A DNA stretch of 64,000 nucleotides, taken from the NCBI RefSeq assembly GCF_001510645.1, contig NZ_LMVB01000001.1:1230436-1294435 (forward strand). Direction: 5' to 3'. Origin of the DNA: Paenibacillus sp. FJAT-29882 (GTDB lineage: Bacteria; Bacillota; Bacilli; Bacillales; DSM-1321). Positions 45,878-55,912 of this stretch are shown here, in pieces (positions within the stretch are counted from its first letter, which is position 1; the number at the start of each line of letters is the position of its first letter). The position numbers and the translations under genes are program-made. The notes below the pieces were generated by a model. It saw nothing but the letters and a program-made list of their open reading frames with translations, was not told the DNA's origin and did no database searches.

Positions 45878-46003
45878 AAAAGAGGATGTCCCATAAGTAA
45901 AGGGTCAGACCCTGCAACTACTATACAGTTTAAAAGAAGTGTAACTAACACTATTAACTGTATGGTGAGTTCTGGATCAGGACCTTTCGGGACATCCTCT
46001 TTT
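45878..46003 (+). terminator. long hairpin terminator after hbs (family E copy 3)
   Basis: AAAAGAGGATGTCCC and GGGACATCCTCTTTT are perfect 15-bp arms about 96 nt apart. The interior holds the family E motif 'GGGTCAGACCCT...ACTGTATGGTGAGTTCTG'. The arm sequence is unlike that of other copies. Confidence 0.75.
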
Positions 46004-46071
46004 GCCTATCTTTTTACGAATATGATACAATTGAGGAAGTTATGCTTGTCTTAAGCCAATCTTTTCATAAA

Positions 46072-46080
46072 TGTTATAAT
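46072..46080 (+). promoter_or_regulatory. extended -10 promoter for folE-mtrB
   Basis: TGTTATAAT is a perfect extended -10 (TGnTATAAT) 54 bp upstream of folE. The -35 region is poor. Confidence 0.55.
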
Positions 46081-46134
46081 TAAAAATAATGACTTACATA
46101 GATTGATTTTTACTACATCTGGGGAGGTAAAGAA

Positions 46135-46701
46135 ATGACAAATGTGAACCATGCAAAAATTGAAGAAGCTGTACGGATGATTTTAGAAGCCGTTGGTGAA
46201 GATCCAGAGCGCGAAGGATTGTTGGATACACCGAAACGAGTGGCAAGAATGTACGAAGAGATATTTTCAGGGTTAAATCAGGATCCAAAAGAGTATTTCG
46301 AAACAGTGTTTGGAGAAGATCATGAAGAGCTTGTATTAGTGAAAGATATCCCATTTTATTCAGTATGTGAGCATCATCTTGTCCCCTTTTACGGTATGGC
46401 ACATGTTGCATATATTCCGAGGAACGGAAAGGTGACGGGTTTAAGTAAACTAGCTCGAGCGGTTGAAGCCATTTCAAAACGTCCTCAGCTTCAAGAACGA
46501 ATTACGTCTACGATTGCGACATCAATCATGGAGAAACTGGACCCTCACGGTGTAATGGTTATTTTGGAGGCGGAGCATATGTGTATGACGATGCGCGGTG
46601 TGAAGAAACCTGGGGCCAAAACAGTCACGTCTGCAGTAAGAGGTGTTTTTGCTGAAAATCACAGTACAAGAGCAGAAGTTTTATCGTTTATTAAAAATTG
46701 A
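46135..46701 (+). CDS. folE: GTP cyclohydrolase I
   Basis: FolE (MtrA) converts GTP to 7,8-dihydroneopterin triphosphate, the first step of folate synthesis. The 188 residues contain the zinc-site Cys and His ([12 protein letters not shown]), the [10 protein letters not shown] block and the second Cys in [22 protein letters not shown]. It is followed after 21 bp by mtrB, the classical mtrAB operon. Confidence 0.96.
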   Translation: MTNVNHAKIEEAVRMILEAVGEDPEREGLLDTPKRVARMYEEIFSGLNQDPKEYFETVFGEDHEELVLVKDIPFYSVCEHHLVPFYGMAHVAYIPRNGKVTGLSKLARAVEAISKRPQLQERITSTIATSIMEKLDPHGVMVILEAEHMCMTMRGVKKPGAKTVTSAVRGVFAENHSTRAEVLSFIKN

Positions 46702-46722
46702 TAAGATTGGGGAGGGAATGGG

Positions 46723-46956
46723 ATGGATGAGAAAACTTTTAAAGATTATCTTGTGATAAAAGCAATGGAAGATAGCGTTAATGTCATTGGATTAACGAGA
46801 GGGTCAGATACGAAATTTCACCATTCTGAAAAGCTCGATGCAGGAGAGGTTATGATTGCGCAGTTTACTGAGCATACTTCTGCGATAAAGATCAGAGGCA
46901 ATGCTAAGATTTATACCCCATACGGCGAAATCGAGAGCGAATCGAAAAAAGGATAA
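46723..46956 (+). CDS. mtrB: trp RNA-binding attenuation protein (TRAP)
   Basis: TRAP forms an 11-mer ring that, with bound tryptophan, binds GAG/UAG repeats in trp leader RNAs and shuts off expression. The 77 residues keep the RNA-binding triad Lys37, Lys56 and Arg58. They also keep the tryptophan pocket region ([26 protein letters not shown]). RBS GGGGAGGG. The trpEDCFBA operon it normally controls is not at its usual aroH-hisC site in this window. Confidence 0.96.
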   Translation: MDEKTFKDYLVIKAMEDSVNVIGLTRGSDTKFHHSEKLDAGEVMIAQFTEHTSAIKIRGNAKIYTPYGEIESESKKG

Positions 46957-47082
46957 ACGAAACCAGTCTGTATACATATTTGAAAAGAAGTTTTAAATCA
47001 AATGCTGCTATTATATTATGAACAACCTCTACAAGTATTGTTACAAAAATAAAGCATACAAGGATATTTCCTATTATTTTTA

Positions 47083-47091
47083 TGTTATAAT
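47083..47091 (+). promoter_or_regulatory. extended -10 promoter for hepS-menG-hepT
   Basis: TGTTATAAT (extended -10) lies 77 bp upstream of hepS. The -35 region is not recognisable. Confidence 0.5.
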
Positions 47092-47167
47092 AATATGTGC
47101 TTCTAAACCGATTTAAAGAAGGTATAGAGCGTCAATATTATCTTACGGGATACAAGGGTGATCTCAA

Positions 47168-47998
47168 TTGTTAAACATAGACGATCTTTTGATTGAACTG
47201 AAAGAATCAACCGAATCAAAAGCTTATCATCCATACTTACTTAAGTATCTTGATAAGCCCAATATAGATTTTGATAAAGTACTCTTGCTTTGGGGAATGT
47301 TTAATGAACTGGATATCCCAATACAAGAACGAAATACGTATATTTTGGCTACCTTACTTGTTCAGAGTGCTTTAGATACACATGAATTAGTAACGAATAC
47401 CCATGACAATGAGAAGAGCAAAAGTGGCCGTTTACTCAAGGATCGACAATTAACTGTGCTTGCAGGTGACTATTATAGCGGTCTCTATTACCAGTTATTA
47501 GCTAATTCAAATAATATCGAATTGATTAGCGTTTTATCGAATGCAATTAAAGATATAAATGAACATAAAATCATGCTTTATCAAAAAACTATCATCAATG
47601 AAGTTGAAGTAATTAGGAGTACGCAAGTAATTGAATCTTCTTTAATTGGTAAAGTGGCCGATTATTTAAATATGCCCTTTTGGAAAGAAATATCAGGTGC
47701 GTTACTTTTGTTAAAAAGGCTTCATTCAGAAAAGTTGAGCTATCTAAAGAATGGCGAATCCATCGTAATTGCAGCCTTTGATTCAATAGACGCTCGAAAC
47801 ATCGATCGGCATACCCTTGATGAAGGGGAATCAAATCGGATACAAGTAGTCATTGATCAGCATATTTTACAAGCTCATAGGTCTGTAGAACATATAATCC
47901 TGAAGTTTGCTCCCCGAAATAAATGGGTCAACGAGAGAATTCATCACATTTTGGAAGTAACAGCTGCCCATACTAATACATTTGTGGAAGAAGGGTGA
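47168..47998 (+). CDS. hepS: heptaprenyl diphosphate synthase component I
   Basis: HepS is the non-catalytic subunit of the two-part enzyme that makes the C35 side chain of menaquinone-7. The TTG at 47168 follows AAGGGTGA. The 276-residue helical protein has no DDXXD motif, as expected for component I. Its identity rests on sequence character and the diagnostic hepS-menG-hepT order. It overlaps the region of the menG start. Confidence 0.9.
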   Translation: MLNIDDLLIELKESTESKAYHPYLLKYLDKPNIDFDKVLLLWGMFNELDIPIQERNTYILATLLVQSALDTHELVTNTHDNEKSKSGRLLKDRQLTVLAGDYYSGLYYQLLANSNNIELISVLSNAIKDINEHKIMLYQKTIINEVEVIRSTQVIESSLIGKVADYLNMPFWKEISGALLLLKRLHSEKLSYLKNGESIVIAAFDSIDARNIDRHTLDEGESNRIQVVIDQHILQAHRSVEHIILKFAPRNKWVNERIHHILEVTAAHTNTFVEEG

Positions 47999-48000
47999 AC

Positions 48001-48705
48001 ATGGATCAATCTAAAGAACAAAAAGTTCACCATGTTTTTGAAAAAATTTATGGGAACTATGACAAGATGAACTCTGTTATTAGTTTTAAACAACATATTA
48101 AATGGCGTAAAGTGACGATGGATCATATGAATGTAAAACCAGGCTCTAAGGCACTGGATGTCTGTTGCGGCACCGCAGACTGGACCATAGCATTGGCAGA
48201 AAAGACGGGTAGCGAAGGGGAAGTAACAGGCCTCGATTTTAGCAAAAACATGTTAAAAATCGGTGAAGAAAAAGTAAAGAATGTAAAACAAATCACTCTT
48301 CTTCATGGGAATGCCATGGAATTACCTTTTGAAGACAATACCTTTGACTATGTCACAATCGGCTTTGGCCTTCGTAATGTTCCTGACTATATGCAAGTAC
48401 TTAGAGAAATGTATCGTGTGTTGAAACCAGGTGGAATGGCGGTTTGTCTAGAAACATCACATCCGACAATGTTTGGATTCAAACAAGGTTTTAATTTATA
48501 TTTTCGTTTTATTATGCCGATGTTTGGAAAAGTATTTGCAAAAAGCTTTAAAGAATATTCTTGGCTACAAGACTCGGCCCGTGATTTTCCAGGAATGAAG
48601 GAGCTTGAAAGAATGTTTAGTCAGGCTGGTTTCGCTAATGTAAGCTATAAAGCACATACTGGTGGAGTAGCTGCCACTCATTTCGGCTACAAGCTTGAAC
48701 AATAG
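48001..48705 (+). CDS. menG: demethylmenaquinone methyltransferase
   Basis: The last step of menaquinone synthesis, SAM-dependent C-methylation of demethylmenaquinone. ATG 48001 after GAAGAAGGGTG gives 234 residues. The SAM motif is [14 protein letters not shown] (about 45-58), with [21 protein letters not shown] further on. The [13 protein letters not shown] block is typical of MenG/UbiE. The start lies next to the hepS stop. Confidence 0.95.
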   Translation: MDQSKEQKVHHVFEKIYGNYDKMNSVISFKQHIKWRKVTMDHMNVKPGSKALDVCCGTADWTIALAEKTGSEGEVTGLDFSKNMLKIGEEKVKNVKQITLLHGNAMELPFEDNTFDYVTIGFGLRNVPDYMQVLREMYRVLKPGGMAVCLETSHPTMFGFKQGFNLYFRFIMPMFGKVFAKSFKEYSWLQDSARDFPGMKELERMFSQAGFANVSYKAHTGGVAATHFGYKLEQ

Positions 48706-48739
48706 AAAGGGTTAGTGACTACAAAACTGGGTGGAATGT

Positions 48740-49702
48740 ATGAAATTTAAAATGTTGTATTCTTTTTTGAATACGGATCTTCAATTAATTGAGAAAGAAT
48801 TGGAAGCTGCTATCCAGGCAGATTCTCCTGTACTTAGACAAGCATCGCTGCACTTACTTCAATCCGGAGGGAAACGCATTCGCCCAGTCTTTGTATTATT
48901 GGCTTCTAAATTTGGCAATTATGATATTCATGTTATTAAACATGTAGCCGTAGCTCTTGAGCTTATTCATACAGCATCTCTTGTCCATGATGATGTGGTA
49001 GATGATGCTGATCTACGAAGAGGTGCAGCCACAATAAAATCAAAATGGGATAATCGTGTCGCCATGTATACAGGCGACTACATTTTTGCGCGTGCACTTG
49101 AAGTCATGTCTCACATAAACAATCCATCTGCCCATCAAATCCTTGCTAAGACAATGGTTGAATTGTGTTTAGGGGAAATTGAACAAATTAAAGATAAGTT
49201 CAATTTTGAACAAAATTGGCGGACTTATTTCAGACGAATTAAACGAAAGACAGCTTTGTTAATCGCTTCAAGTTGTCAATTAGGTGCGATTGTTTCGGGC
49301 AGTGACAAAGAAGTGTGTCAGAAGCTTTATAAGTTCGGGTATTATGTTGGCATGTCTTATCAAATCACGGATGATATTCTAGATTTTACGAGCTCTGAAG
49401 AAGAATTAGGCAAGCCGGCAGGTGGAGATCTTCGGCAAGGGAATATTACTCTACCTGTACTAATTGCAAGGGAAGATCCAAAACTTAGAACATTAATTGA
49501 AACAGTCCATGAAACGATTTCAAATGAAGAAATGGATATCATTATCAAGGCGATAAAAGCTTCAGGGGCGATTGAAAAAGCTGCAGAGATTAGCAATCTT
49601 TATCTAAAAAAAGCGTTTGCGGAGCTTGAAGGACTACCTTCCAACCAAGCGAGAAAAACTTTATCTCAAATTGCGAAAAATATCGGTAAACGTAAATTCT
49701 AA
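48740..49702 (+). CDS. hepT: heptaprenyl diphosphate synthase component II
   Basis: The catalytic trans-prenyltransferase subunit that extends FPP to heptaprenyl diphosphate with HepS. The 320 residues contain the first aspartate-rich motif HDDVVDDADLRRG (about 82-94), GKRIRP, and the second motif TDDILDF. ATG 48740 opens KFKMLYSFLNTDL, as in homologs. An in-frame GTG nine bases upstream overlaps the GGGTGG site. A strong hairpin follows. Confidence 0.95.
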   Translation: MKFKMLYSFLNTDLQLIEKELEAAIQADSPVLRQASLHLLQSGGKRIRPVFVLLASKFGNYDIHVIKHVAVALELIHTASLVHDDVVDDADLRRGAATIKSKWDNRVAMYTGDYIFARALEVMSHINNPSAHQILAKTMVELCLGEIEQIKDKFNFEQNWRTYFRRIKRKTALLIASSCQLGAIVSGSDKEVCQKLYKFGYYVGMSYQITDDILDFTSSEEELGKPAGGDLRQGNITLPVLIAREDPKLRTLIETVHETISNEEMDIIIKAIKASGAIEKAAEISNLYLKKAFAELEGLPSNQARKTLSQIAKNIGKRKF

Positions 49703-49713
49703 TGATTACATAA

Positions 49714-49758
49714 AGCTGAGTCAAGATGATTCACATCGTGGATGATCTTGACTCAGCT
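49714..49758 (+). terminator. hairpin after hepT
   Basis: AGCTGAGTCAAGAT and ATCTTGACTCAGCT form a perfect 14-bp stem. The T run after it is poor, so termination may be partial. Confidence 0.55.
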
Positions 49759-49845
49759 CTAAACAAGAGTGAGTTGTGGGAAACTCCGTTCATCTGTTTA
49801 TAATGCTCCCTGTATTTTTAAAAATGTATGCGCTTGCAAAAAAGA

Positions 49846-49874
49846 TTGCTATATTTTTAGAAAAGTGGTAATAT
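49846..49874 (+). promoter_or_regulatory. sigma-A promoter of ndk
   Basis: TTGCTA (49846-49851), 17 bases, TAATAT (49869-49874) with a TG at the extended -10 position. It lies about 55 bp upstream of ndk. Confidence 0.7.
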
Positions 49875-49927
49875 TTCGGTGAATAGGTCGAATAGACAAA
49901 CAGATGATACTTACGGGAGTGGGAGAA

Positions 49928-50374
49928 ATGGAACAAACATTTTTAATGGTCAAGCCAGATGGTGTTCAACGTAGTTTAATCGGCGAAATTGTCGGTCGCT
50001 TTGAAAGAAAAGGTTTTCAACTTGTCGGTGCTAAATTAATGGTAATCTCACAAGAACTTGCCGAACAGCATTATGCTGAACATAAAGAACGTCCTTTTTT
50101 TGGCGAGTTAGTAGATTTCATCACTTCAGGTCCTGTATTTGCAATGGTTTGGGAAGGTGAAAACGTAATTGCAGCAGCACGTCAAATGATGGGCAAGACA
50201 AACCCTAAAGACGCAGCAGTTGCCACAATTCGCGGCGATTTCGCTATGACGGTCGAAAAGAACATTATTCATGGTTCCGACTCACTTGCCAGCGCAGAGC
50301 GTGAAGTGGCATACTTCTTCAAAGAAGAAGAATTGGTTGCTAGCAAAAAACTAATCAATGAGTGGGTTTATTAA
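49928..50374 (+). CDS. ndk: nucleoside diphosphate kinase
   Basis: Transfers the gamma phosphate of ATP to NDPs through a phosphohistidine. ATG 49928 yields 148 residues. The catalytic His115 is in NIIHGSDS. The N-terminus [18 protein letters not shown] and the RGDF segment are standard. It has its own promoter and terminator. Confidence 0.97.
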   Translation: MEQTFLMVKPDGVQRSLIGEIVGRFERKGFQLVGAKLMVISQELAEQHYAEHKERPFFGELVDFITSGPVFAMVWEGENVIAAARQMMGKTNPKDAAVATIRGDFAMTVEKNIIHGSDSLASAEREVAYFFKEEELVASKKLINEWVY

Positions 50375-50395
50375 TTCTTTGCAATATACTGAATC

Positions 50396-50442
50396 AAAAA
50401 GCCTGGATGATGAGTGAATTTGCTCTTCATCCAGGCTTTTTG
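50396..50442 (+). terminator. Rho-independent terminator after ndk
   Basis: AAAAAGCCTGGATGA pairs with TCATCCAGGCTTTTT. Confidence 0.9.
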
Positions 50443-50637
50443 CTAATGATTTAATAAATTATATAACCCCGCTTGAACGGAGAGTGATAAGTTAAGAATA
50501 AATAAGTGGAGGGAAGGAAAAAAGGATGAAAGTAACGCTTTAATTTTTCGGAATCAGGTTGAAAAGTACCACTCTCTTCCGATAAGAATAATAGATTGTA
50601 TAAATAAAATATGCAAATAGTGCGGGGAGTCGTTAAA

Positions 50638-51414
50638 ATGGTACAAGAGTATGAACAATTTATTTTGAAGATAAAAAAACTAACTGGCATAGATTTATCA
50701 TTATATAAAGAAGCGCAAATGAAACGGCGTTTGACTTCCCTCTATGAAAAAAAAGGGTATCGATCATTCGATGCTTATTTTCAAGCAATACAACAAGACA
50801 CAAAGCAACGAGAAGAATTTCTTGATCGGATGACGATTAATGTGTCAGAATTTTTTCGAAATGCAAAGCGTTGGGAAGTGTTAGCAGAGAAAATTTTACC
50901 TCGGCTGCTTTTATCTAAACGAAAGTTGAAAATTTGGAGTGCTGCTTGTTCGACTGGGGAAGAACCGTATACGATTGCTATGGTGCTTGCATCCTTTCTT
51001 CCGTTGCAGCAGATAGAAGTACATGCGACGGATATTGATGAAAACGTTATTGCAAGAGCAAAGCTTGGTGTGTACCCGGAAAGGTCATTAAATGAAGTGC
51101 CGCTTGAGGTGAAAAAGAAATTTTTCATAAAAGAAGGAAACTTTTATCATATAGCGGATGAAATTAAGAGAACTGTTACATTTAAAAAACAAAATTTATT
51201 ATCTGAAAAATTTGACTCAAACTATGATTTAATTGTTTGTCGAAACGTGTTAATTTATTTTACTGAAGAGGCTAAGCACCTCCTCTATACAAAATTCAGT
51301 CAAGCTTTAAAAACCGACGGTGTGTTTTTCGTTGGAAGTACCGAACAGATTTTCACCCCCAACCAATATGGCTTTGAGACGGAAGAAACTTTTTTTTATA
51401 AAAAACTTTCATGA
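50638..51414 (+). CDS. cheR: chemotaxis protein methyltransferase CheR
   Basis: Methylates glutamates on chemoreceptors with SAM. The 258 residues start at ATG 50638 after GGGGAGT. An N-terminal all-alpha domain (about 1-75) is followed by the SAM domain with WSAACSTGEEPYTIAM (about 100-115) and CRNVLIYF near 205. Its site between ndk and aroC is the B. subtilis position, so this is likely the only CheR in the genome. Confidence 0.95.
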   Translation: MVQEYEQFILKIKKLTGIDLSLYKEAQMKRRLTSLYEKKGYRSFDAYFQAIQQDTKQREEFLDRMTINVSEFFRNAKRWEVLAEKILPRLLLSKRKLKIWSAACSTGEEPYTIAMVLASFLPLQQIEVHATDIDENVIARAKLGVYPERSLNEVPLEVKKKFFIKEGNFYHIADEIKRTVTFKKQNLLSEKFDSNYDLIVCRNVLIYFTEEAKHLLYTKFSQALKTDGVFFVGSTEQIFTPNQYGFETEETFFYKKLS

Positions 51415-51436
51415 GCGTCTACTCTAAAACTAAAAC

Positions 51437-51513
51437 ATTGAAAAGGTTCAGGATCTAAAATAGTATCACTTTATGAAGGTGGCGGTGCGAAGCCCCGCCC
51501 CTTTTCCACAGAA
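51437..51513 (-). repeat. intergenic repeat, family B (copy 3, inverted)
   Basis: Reading the minus strand: 'CTGTGGAAAAGGGGCGGGGC', 'TTCGCACCGCCACCTT' and 'CCTGAACCTTTTC'. It directly abuts the inverted family A copy, so here the two families form one composite. Confidence 0.65.
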
Positions 51514-51520
51514 AACCTGA

Positions 51521-51693
51521 ATGGCGTTAAAACGCCACCAGTTACTATGAAGAATCAATCATTAAGCACGTTACACGCACCTAATCACAATGGTGGCGGT
51601 GTGGAGCTAGATTTTCGGATACTTATAAGGTCACATAAGTATACTGGCTAAGTAGATTAGTAAGTCGCGAAGCCCGTCCCCATGTCCTTCACA
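51521..51693 (-). repeat. intergenic repeat, family A (copy 4, inverted)
   Basis: On the minus strand the order 'GAAGGACATGGGGACGGGCT', 'TTCGCGACTTACTAATCTAC', 'CACCGCCACCATTGTGATTA' and 'GGTGGCGTTTTAACGCCAT' matches the other copies. The GGCGTT/AACGCC hairpin is perfect here. With copy B3 it fills the cheR-aroC gap. An extended -10 (TGGTATATT) lies at 51900-51908. Confidence 0.7.
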
Positions 51694-51955
51694 CAAAAAT
51701 CTAAGTCTACAAAAGTGACAGCTAAAAGAGTTATTTAGCAGTAGCGGAATCTTCCGTTTTGTTAGATAATCTCTTTTTGTTTAGACGATACATTTCATAT
51801 AATTATTTGATTTTTCCTGAAAAAAGATGGATGAATCGTTAATTTGGATAAAACAGTAGTGTTTTTCTTGAATTCAAATTCCCATTTTTCATAAAATTGT
51901 GGTATATTGTTACTTAAATCAAAATCCTTTAACGGTTTAAATGGGGGCAGAGAAA

Positions 51956-53128
51956 ATGAGATATTTAACAGCAGGCGAATCGCATGGTCCACAGTTAACG
52001 ACAATTATTGAAGGACTTCCAGCAGGAATGCCGATTACAGCCGAAGATATTAATAATGAGCTAGCGCGTCGACAAAAAGGGCATGGTCGCGGAAGAAGGA
52101 TGCAAATTGAGAAAGATGAAGCATTTATCGCATCTGGAATCAGACATGGCTATACGCTTGGCTCTCCAGTGGCTCTTGTTGTTGAAAATAATGATTGGAA
52201 GCATTGGACAAAAATTATGGGTAGCGAACCCATCTCTGCTGAAGAAGCAGAAGAGGTCAAACGAAAAATCACAAGACCACGACCAGGACATGCAGATTTA
52301 AATGGTGGGATTAAATATGGTCACAGAGATTTAAGAAATGTACTCGAGCGATCGTCAGCAAGGGAAACGACAGTCAGAGTGGCTGCGGGAGCAGTTGCCA
52401 AAAAACTCCTTTCTTTGCTCGGGATTGAAATTGCATCACATGTGATTGAAATTGGCGGAATCAAAGCAAATCCGACTCCGTATTCTTCGATTAAAGAATT
52501 ACAGCAAATCTCGGAAGATTCCCCTGTTCGCTGTTTGGATAAAGAAGTGGAACAGAGCATGATGGATGCTATTGATCAAGCGAAGAAAAATGGCGATTCT
52601 ATCGGTGGAGTTGTCGAAGTAATTGTCGAAGGAATGCCGGTGGGAGTTGGCAGCTACGTACATTACGATCGTAAATTGGATGCTAAACTAGCTGGAGCAA
52701 TTGTAAGTATTAATGCGTTTAAAGGTGCAGAAATTGGAATTGGCTTTGAAGCAGCTCATTTATTTGGCAGTCAGGTTCATGACGAGATCGCATGGGATGC
52801 GGAACAAGGTTATTATAGAAAAACAAATCGTTTAGGCGGTTTTGAAGGTGGAATGACAACGGGCATGCCGATTGTTGTACGTGGTGTCATGAAACCAATT
52901 CCAACATTATATAAACCATTAAAAAGTGTTGACATTGATACGAAGGAAGAGTTTGCAGCAAGCGTGGAGCGTTCTGACAGCTGTGCAGTTCCAGCAGCAG
53001 CAGTAGTTGCAGAAGCAGCAATAGCATGGGAATTAGCATGTGCAATCGTTGAACAGTTCCCATCTGACCGATATAGTCAATTATCCGAATATATCGAGCA
53101 ATACCGTCAAGAAGTAAAGGAGTTTTAA
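51956..53128 (+). CDS. aroC: chorismate synthase
   Basis: Converts EPSP to chorismate with reduced FMN (called aroF in B. subtilis). ATG 51956 after GGGGGCAGAG gives 390 residues. Family signatures are [22 protein letters not shown], the [17 protein letters not shown] loop, and [16 protein letters not shown]. It is the first gene of the aromatic block, with aroB 3 bp after it. Confidence 0.97.
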   Translation: MRYLTAGESHGPQLTTIIEGLPAGMPITAEDINNELARRQKGHGRGRRMQIEKDEAFIASGIRHGYTLGSPVALVVENNDWKHWTKIMGSEPISAEEAEEVKRKITRPRPGHADLNGGIKYGHRDLRNVLERSSARETTVRVAAGAVAKKLLSLLGIEIASHVIEIGGIKANPTPYSSIKELQQISEDSPVRCLDKEVEQSMMDAIDQAKKNGDSIGGVVEVIVEGMPVGVGSYVHYDRKLDAKLAGAIVSINAFKGAEIGIGFEAAHLFGSQVHDEIAWDAEQGYYRKTNRLGGFEGGMTTGMPIVVRGVMKPIPTLYKPLKSVDIDTKEEFAASVERSDSCAVPAAAVVAEAAIAWELACAIVEQFPSDRYSQLSEYIEQYRQEVKEF

Positions 53129-53131
53129 GCG

Positions 53132-54211
53132 ATGGAGTCAATCGACATTAAAACACCTTCCAAAGAGTACCCTGTTTTTTTAGGAAATCATGTAATGGAG
53201 CAACTTCCGTTATTTTTAGAAAAAAATCATTCGGATATTACGAAAATATTGATTATTAGTGATGAAAAGGTAGCGAGCATTCATTTACGTACAGTGAAAG
53301 AATTGGCAGAAAAAACAGGAAAACAAGTATTGGAATATATAGTTCCAGAAGGGGAACATGCAAAGACATTTGATGTGTTTTATCAATGTCAAAGCTTTGC
53401 CCTTGCGAATGGGTTAAACAGAAAATCGATGATTCTGGCTTTGGGTGGTGGAGCTGTCGGCGATGTTGCTGGATTCGTTGCAGCGACATTTATGAGAGGG
53501 ATCCCATTTATTCAGCTGCCTACGACATTGCTTGCTCATGATAGTGCAGTGGGTGGGAAAGTTGCGATCAATCATCCAGAAGGAAAAAATATGATTGGCG
53601 CTTTTCATCAGCCGGAAGCGGTTTTCTATGAGTTATCTTTTTTACATACGTTACCGATAAAAGAACTACGATCAGGTTTCGCTGAGGTCATTAAACATGC
53701 GCTTATTCAAGATCCGGATTTTTATAAATGGCTTCTTACAGAAATTCAAGATTTACAAGCCATCACAGATGAACAATATCTTTACATGATCAAAAGAGGT
53801 ATTGAAATTAAAGCTTCGATTGTCAAAGAAGATGAGAAGGAAAATGGAGTGCGTGCTTATTTGAATTTCGGGCATACATTAGGTCATGCTGTGGAAGGAT
53901 TAATGGGCTATGGCAATTTCACGCATGGTGAAGCTGTTTTAATTGGCTGTGTGTACGCATTGAAACTAAGTCAATACAAAGAAGGGTTAAATTTTGATTT
54001 AGTGGAATTTATGGAGTGGGTGCAATCATTAGGATACTCTATCAATATTCCGAAGCAACTTGATCACACATCATTAATCCAGAAAATGAAAAAAGATAAA
54101 AAAACAATTTCCGATACGATTACATTTGTTTTGCTGAACGAGATAGGATCTCCAATATTAGCAGAAATCAATGATGAGATCATTCTGAATCAGTTAGAAG
54201 TGATAATCTAA
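53132..54211 (+). CDS. aroB: 3-dehydroquinate synthase
   Basis: An NAD- and metal-dependent cyclase that turns DAHP into 3-dehydroquinate. The 359 residues hold the NAD motif GGGAVGDVAGFVAATFMRGI (about 107-126), LLAHDSAVGGKVAINHPEGKN, and the metal-binding Glu and His residues (GFAEVIKHAL, NFGHTLGHAVE, THGEAV). RBS AAGGAG overlaps the end of aroC, consistent with one operon. Confidence 0.96.
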   Translation: MESIDIKTPSKEYPVFLGNHVMEQLPLFLEKNHSDITKILIISDEKVASIHLRTVKELAEKTGKQVLEYIVPEGEHAKTFDVFYQCQSFALANGLNRKSMILALGGGAVGDVAGFVAATFMRGIPFIQLPTTLLAHDSAVGGKVAINHPEGKNMIGAFHQPEAVFYELSFLHTLPIKELRSGFAEVIKHALIQDPDFYKWLLTEIQDLQAITDEQYLYMIKRGIEIKASIVKEDEKENGVRAYLNFGHTLGHAVEGLMGYGNFTHGEAVLIGCVYALKLSQYKEGLNFDLVEFMEWVQSLGYSINIPKQLDHTSLIQKMKKDKKTISDTITFVLLNEIGSPILAEINDEIILNQLEVII

Positions 54212-54246
54212 AATTAATAAAAGAAATATAAAAGGCTGGAGAGTGA

Positions 54247-54615
54247 ATGACAATGATAAGAGGAGTTAGGGGAGCTACGACAGTTCTGCACGATGAAGAA
54301 CAAGAAATTATACAAGCGGTAGAAACACTTCTAGTTGAAATGATTCAGGAAAATGAGATTCATCCTGAAAAGGTAGCATCGGTTTTCGTTTCAGTTACTG
54401 AAGAATTGCAATCAATTTTTCCATCAAAAGCACTTAGAAATATCGAGGGATGGAAATATGTTCCAGTTGTTTGCATGCAGGAAATACCAGTTAAAGGATC
54501 GCTTCCTTTCTGTATTAGAATCATGTTGCATCTTAATACTGATAAAACGCAGCAAGAAATTCAACATGTATACCATGGTGAAGCAGTTGCATTACGACCT
54601 GATCTAAAGAATTAA
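54247..54615 (+). CDS. aroH: monofunctional chorismate mutase (AroH type)
   Basis: Rearranges chorismate to prephenate at the entry to Phe and Tyr synthesis. The 122-residue protein is of the trimeric AroH class: IRGVRGATTV with the active-site Arg, a second Arg in the CIRIML strand, and a C-terminal ALRPDL. ATG 54247 has the better spacing from GGAG than ATG 54253. In B. subtilis trpEDCFBA follow directly. Here hisC follows after 49 bp. Confidence 0.94.
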   Translation: MTMIRGVRGATTVLHDEEQEIIQAVETLLVEMIQENEIHPEKVASVFVSVTEELQSIFPSKALRNIEGWKYVPVVCMQEIPVKGSLPFCIRIMLHLNTDKTQQEIQHVYHGEAVALRPDLKN

Positions 54616-54664
54616 AATAATAGAAGACTAAGAATTTCTATATAAAAAAATGAGGTGTAAGAAA

Positions 54665-55777
54665 ATGAAGTGGAATCAATCAGTATTATCATTAAAACCG
54701 TATCAACCAGGAAAATCAACGGATGCAGTAAGAAGAGAGTATGGTCTGGATGAAATTGTGAAGCTTGCTTCCAACGAAAATCCATTTGGCTGTTCAGAAC
54801 AAGTAAAACAAGTCCTATCAGAATTCGCTTCTTCATTAGCGATATATCCGGATGGTTATGCGACTACACTTCGAGAAGCGGTGGCTAAACACACAGGTGT
54901 GAAGGAAACACAGCTTATTTTTGGGAATGGTTCAGATGAAAATATTCAAATCATTTCTCGGAGTTTGTTAAGTGAAGGAAAGAATACAGTTATGGCGACA
55001 CCTACTTTTTCCCAATACAAGCATAACGCCATTTTGGAACATGCTGAAATTCGCGAAATTCCATTAATTGATGGGGATCATGATTTAGAAGGAATGCTAA
55101 ATGCTATTGACGAAAATACAGCAGTCGTATGGGTGTGTACACCTAATAACCCGACTGGTACATATATCGGTGAAAAGCAGCTTCGTGAATTTCTTGAGAA
55201 AGTTCCAGAAGATGTTCTCGTTGTCCTCGATGAAGCATATGCAGAGTATGTTGTGGCAGAAGATTATCCGCAGACGAATTCATGGCCTACTACATACAAA
55301 AACTTAATCGTTTTACGTACTTTTTCAAAGGCATATGGTTTAGCGAGTATGAGGATTGGCTACGGAATAGCGGATGAAGAAGTGATTCAAAAGCTGGATC
55401 CTGCAAGACAGCCATTTAACGCAAACACACTAGGTCAAGCAGCTGCTATTGCCGCTATTTCTGATCAAGATTTTATTGCGCATTGTAGTATTGAAAATCG
55501 ACAGGGACTTGCCCAATATGTTAGTTTTTGTGAATCTGAAAACTTATTTTATTACCCGTCACAAACGAACTTTATTTTGATTGATTTTAAAGTAGACGCT
55601 GACCAACTATTTCAACATTTATTAGAGCGTGGTTATATTGTGCGTTCTGGTAAATTCCTTGGCTTCCCTACTAGCCTAAGAATTACAGTCGGCACTAAGG
55701 AACAGAATGAAGGAATGATTGCTGTTCTAAAAGAATTCACGGCACAACAAGCAGCCGTTCTCAGCAAGAATAATTAA
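54665..55777 (+). CDS. hisC: histidinol-phosphate / aromatic aminotransferase
   Basis: A class II PLP aminotransferase. In bacilli this copy serves both histidine synthesis and the last steps of Phe/Tyr synthesis. ATG 54665 follows GAGGTG and gives 370 residues. Conserved parts are LASNENPFG, CTPNNPTGTYI, LDEAYAEYV, and the PLP-lysine motif TFSKAYGLASMRIGYG. Its place among aro genes supports the aromatic role. Confidence 0.94.
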   Translation: MKWNQSVLSLKPYQPGKSTDAVRREYGLDEIVKLASNENPFGCSEQVKQVLSEFASSLAIYPDGYATTLREAVAKHTGVKETQLIFGNGSDENIQIISRSLLSEGKNTVMATPTFSQYKHNAILEHAEIREIPLIDGDHDLEGMLNAIDENTAVVWVCTPNNPTGTYIGEKQLREFLEKVPEDVLVVLDEAYAEYVVAEDYPQTNSWPTTYKNLIVLRTFSKAYGLASMRIGYGIADEEVIQKLDPARQPFNANTLGQAAAIAAISDQDFIAHCSIENRQGLAQYVSFCESENLFYYPSQTNFILIDFKVDADQLFQHLLERGYIVRSGKFLGFPTSLRITVGTKEQNEGMIAVLKEFTAQQAAVLSKNN

Positions 55778-55803
55778 GAGAACCATTGAAATGAATGATT
55801 ATA

Positions 55804-55855
55804 AAGGTGGGCGCTGTGCCATAACGAAAATGATGGTAAGTGGCTCACCCTTTTT
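55804..55855 (+). terminator. terminator-like hairpin after hisC
   Basis: AAAGGTGGGC pairs imperfectly with GCTCACCC and is followed by TTTTT. It may cause partial termination before tyrA. Confidence 0.5.
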
Positions 55856-55912
55856 AAAAAATGCTTTTAGAATGGATCGTTAGGATTTTAAAGAATGAAG
55901 CAGGTGGCATGA

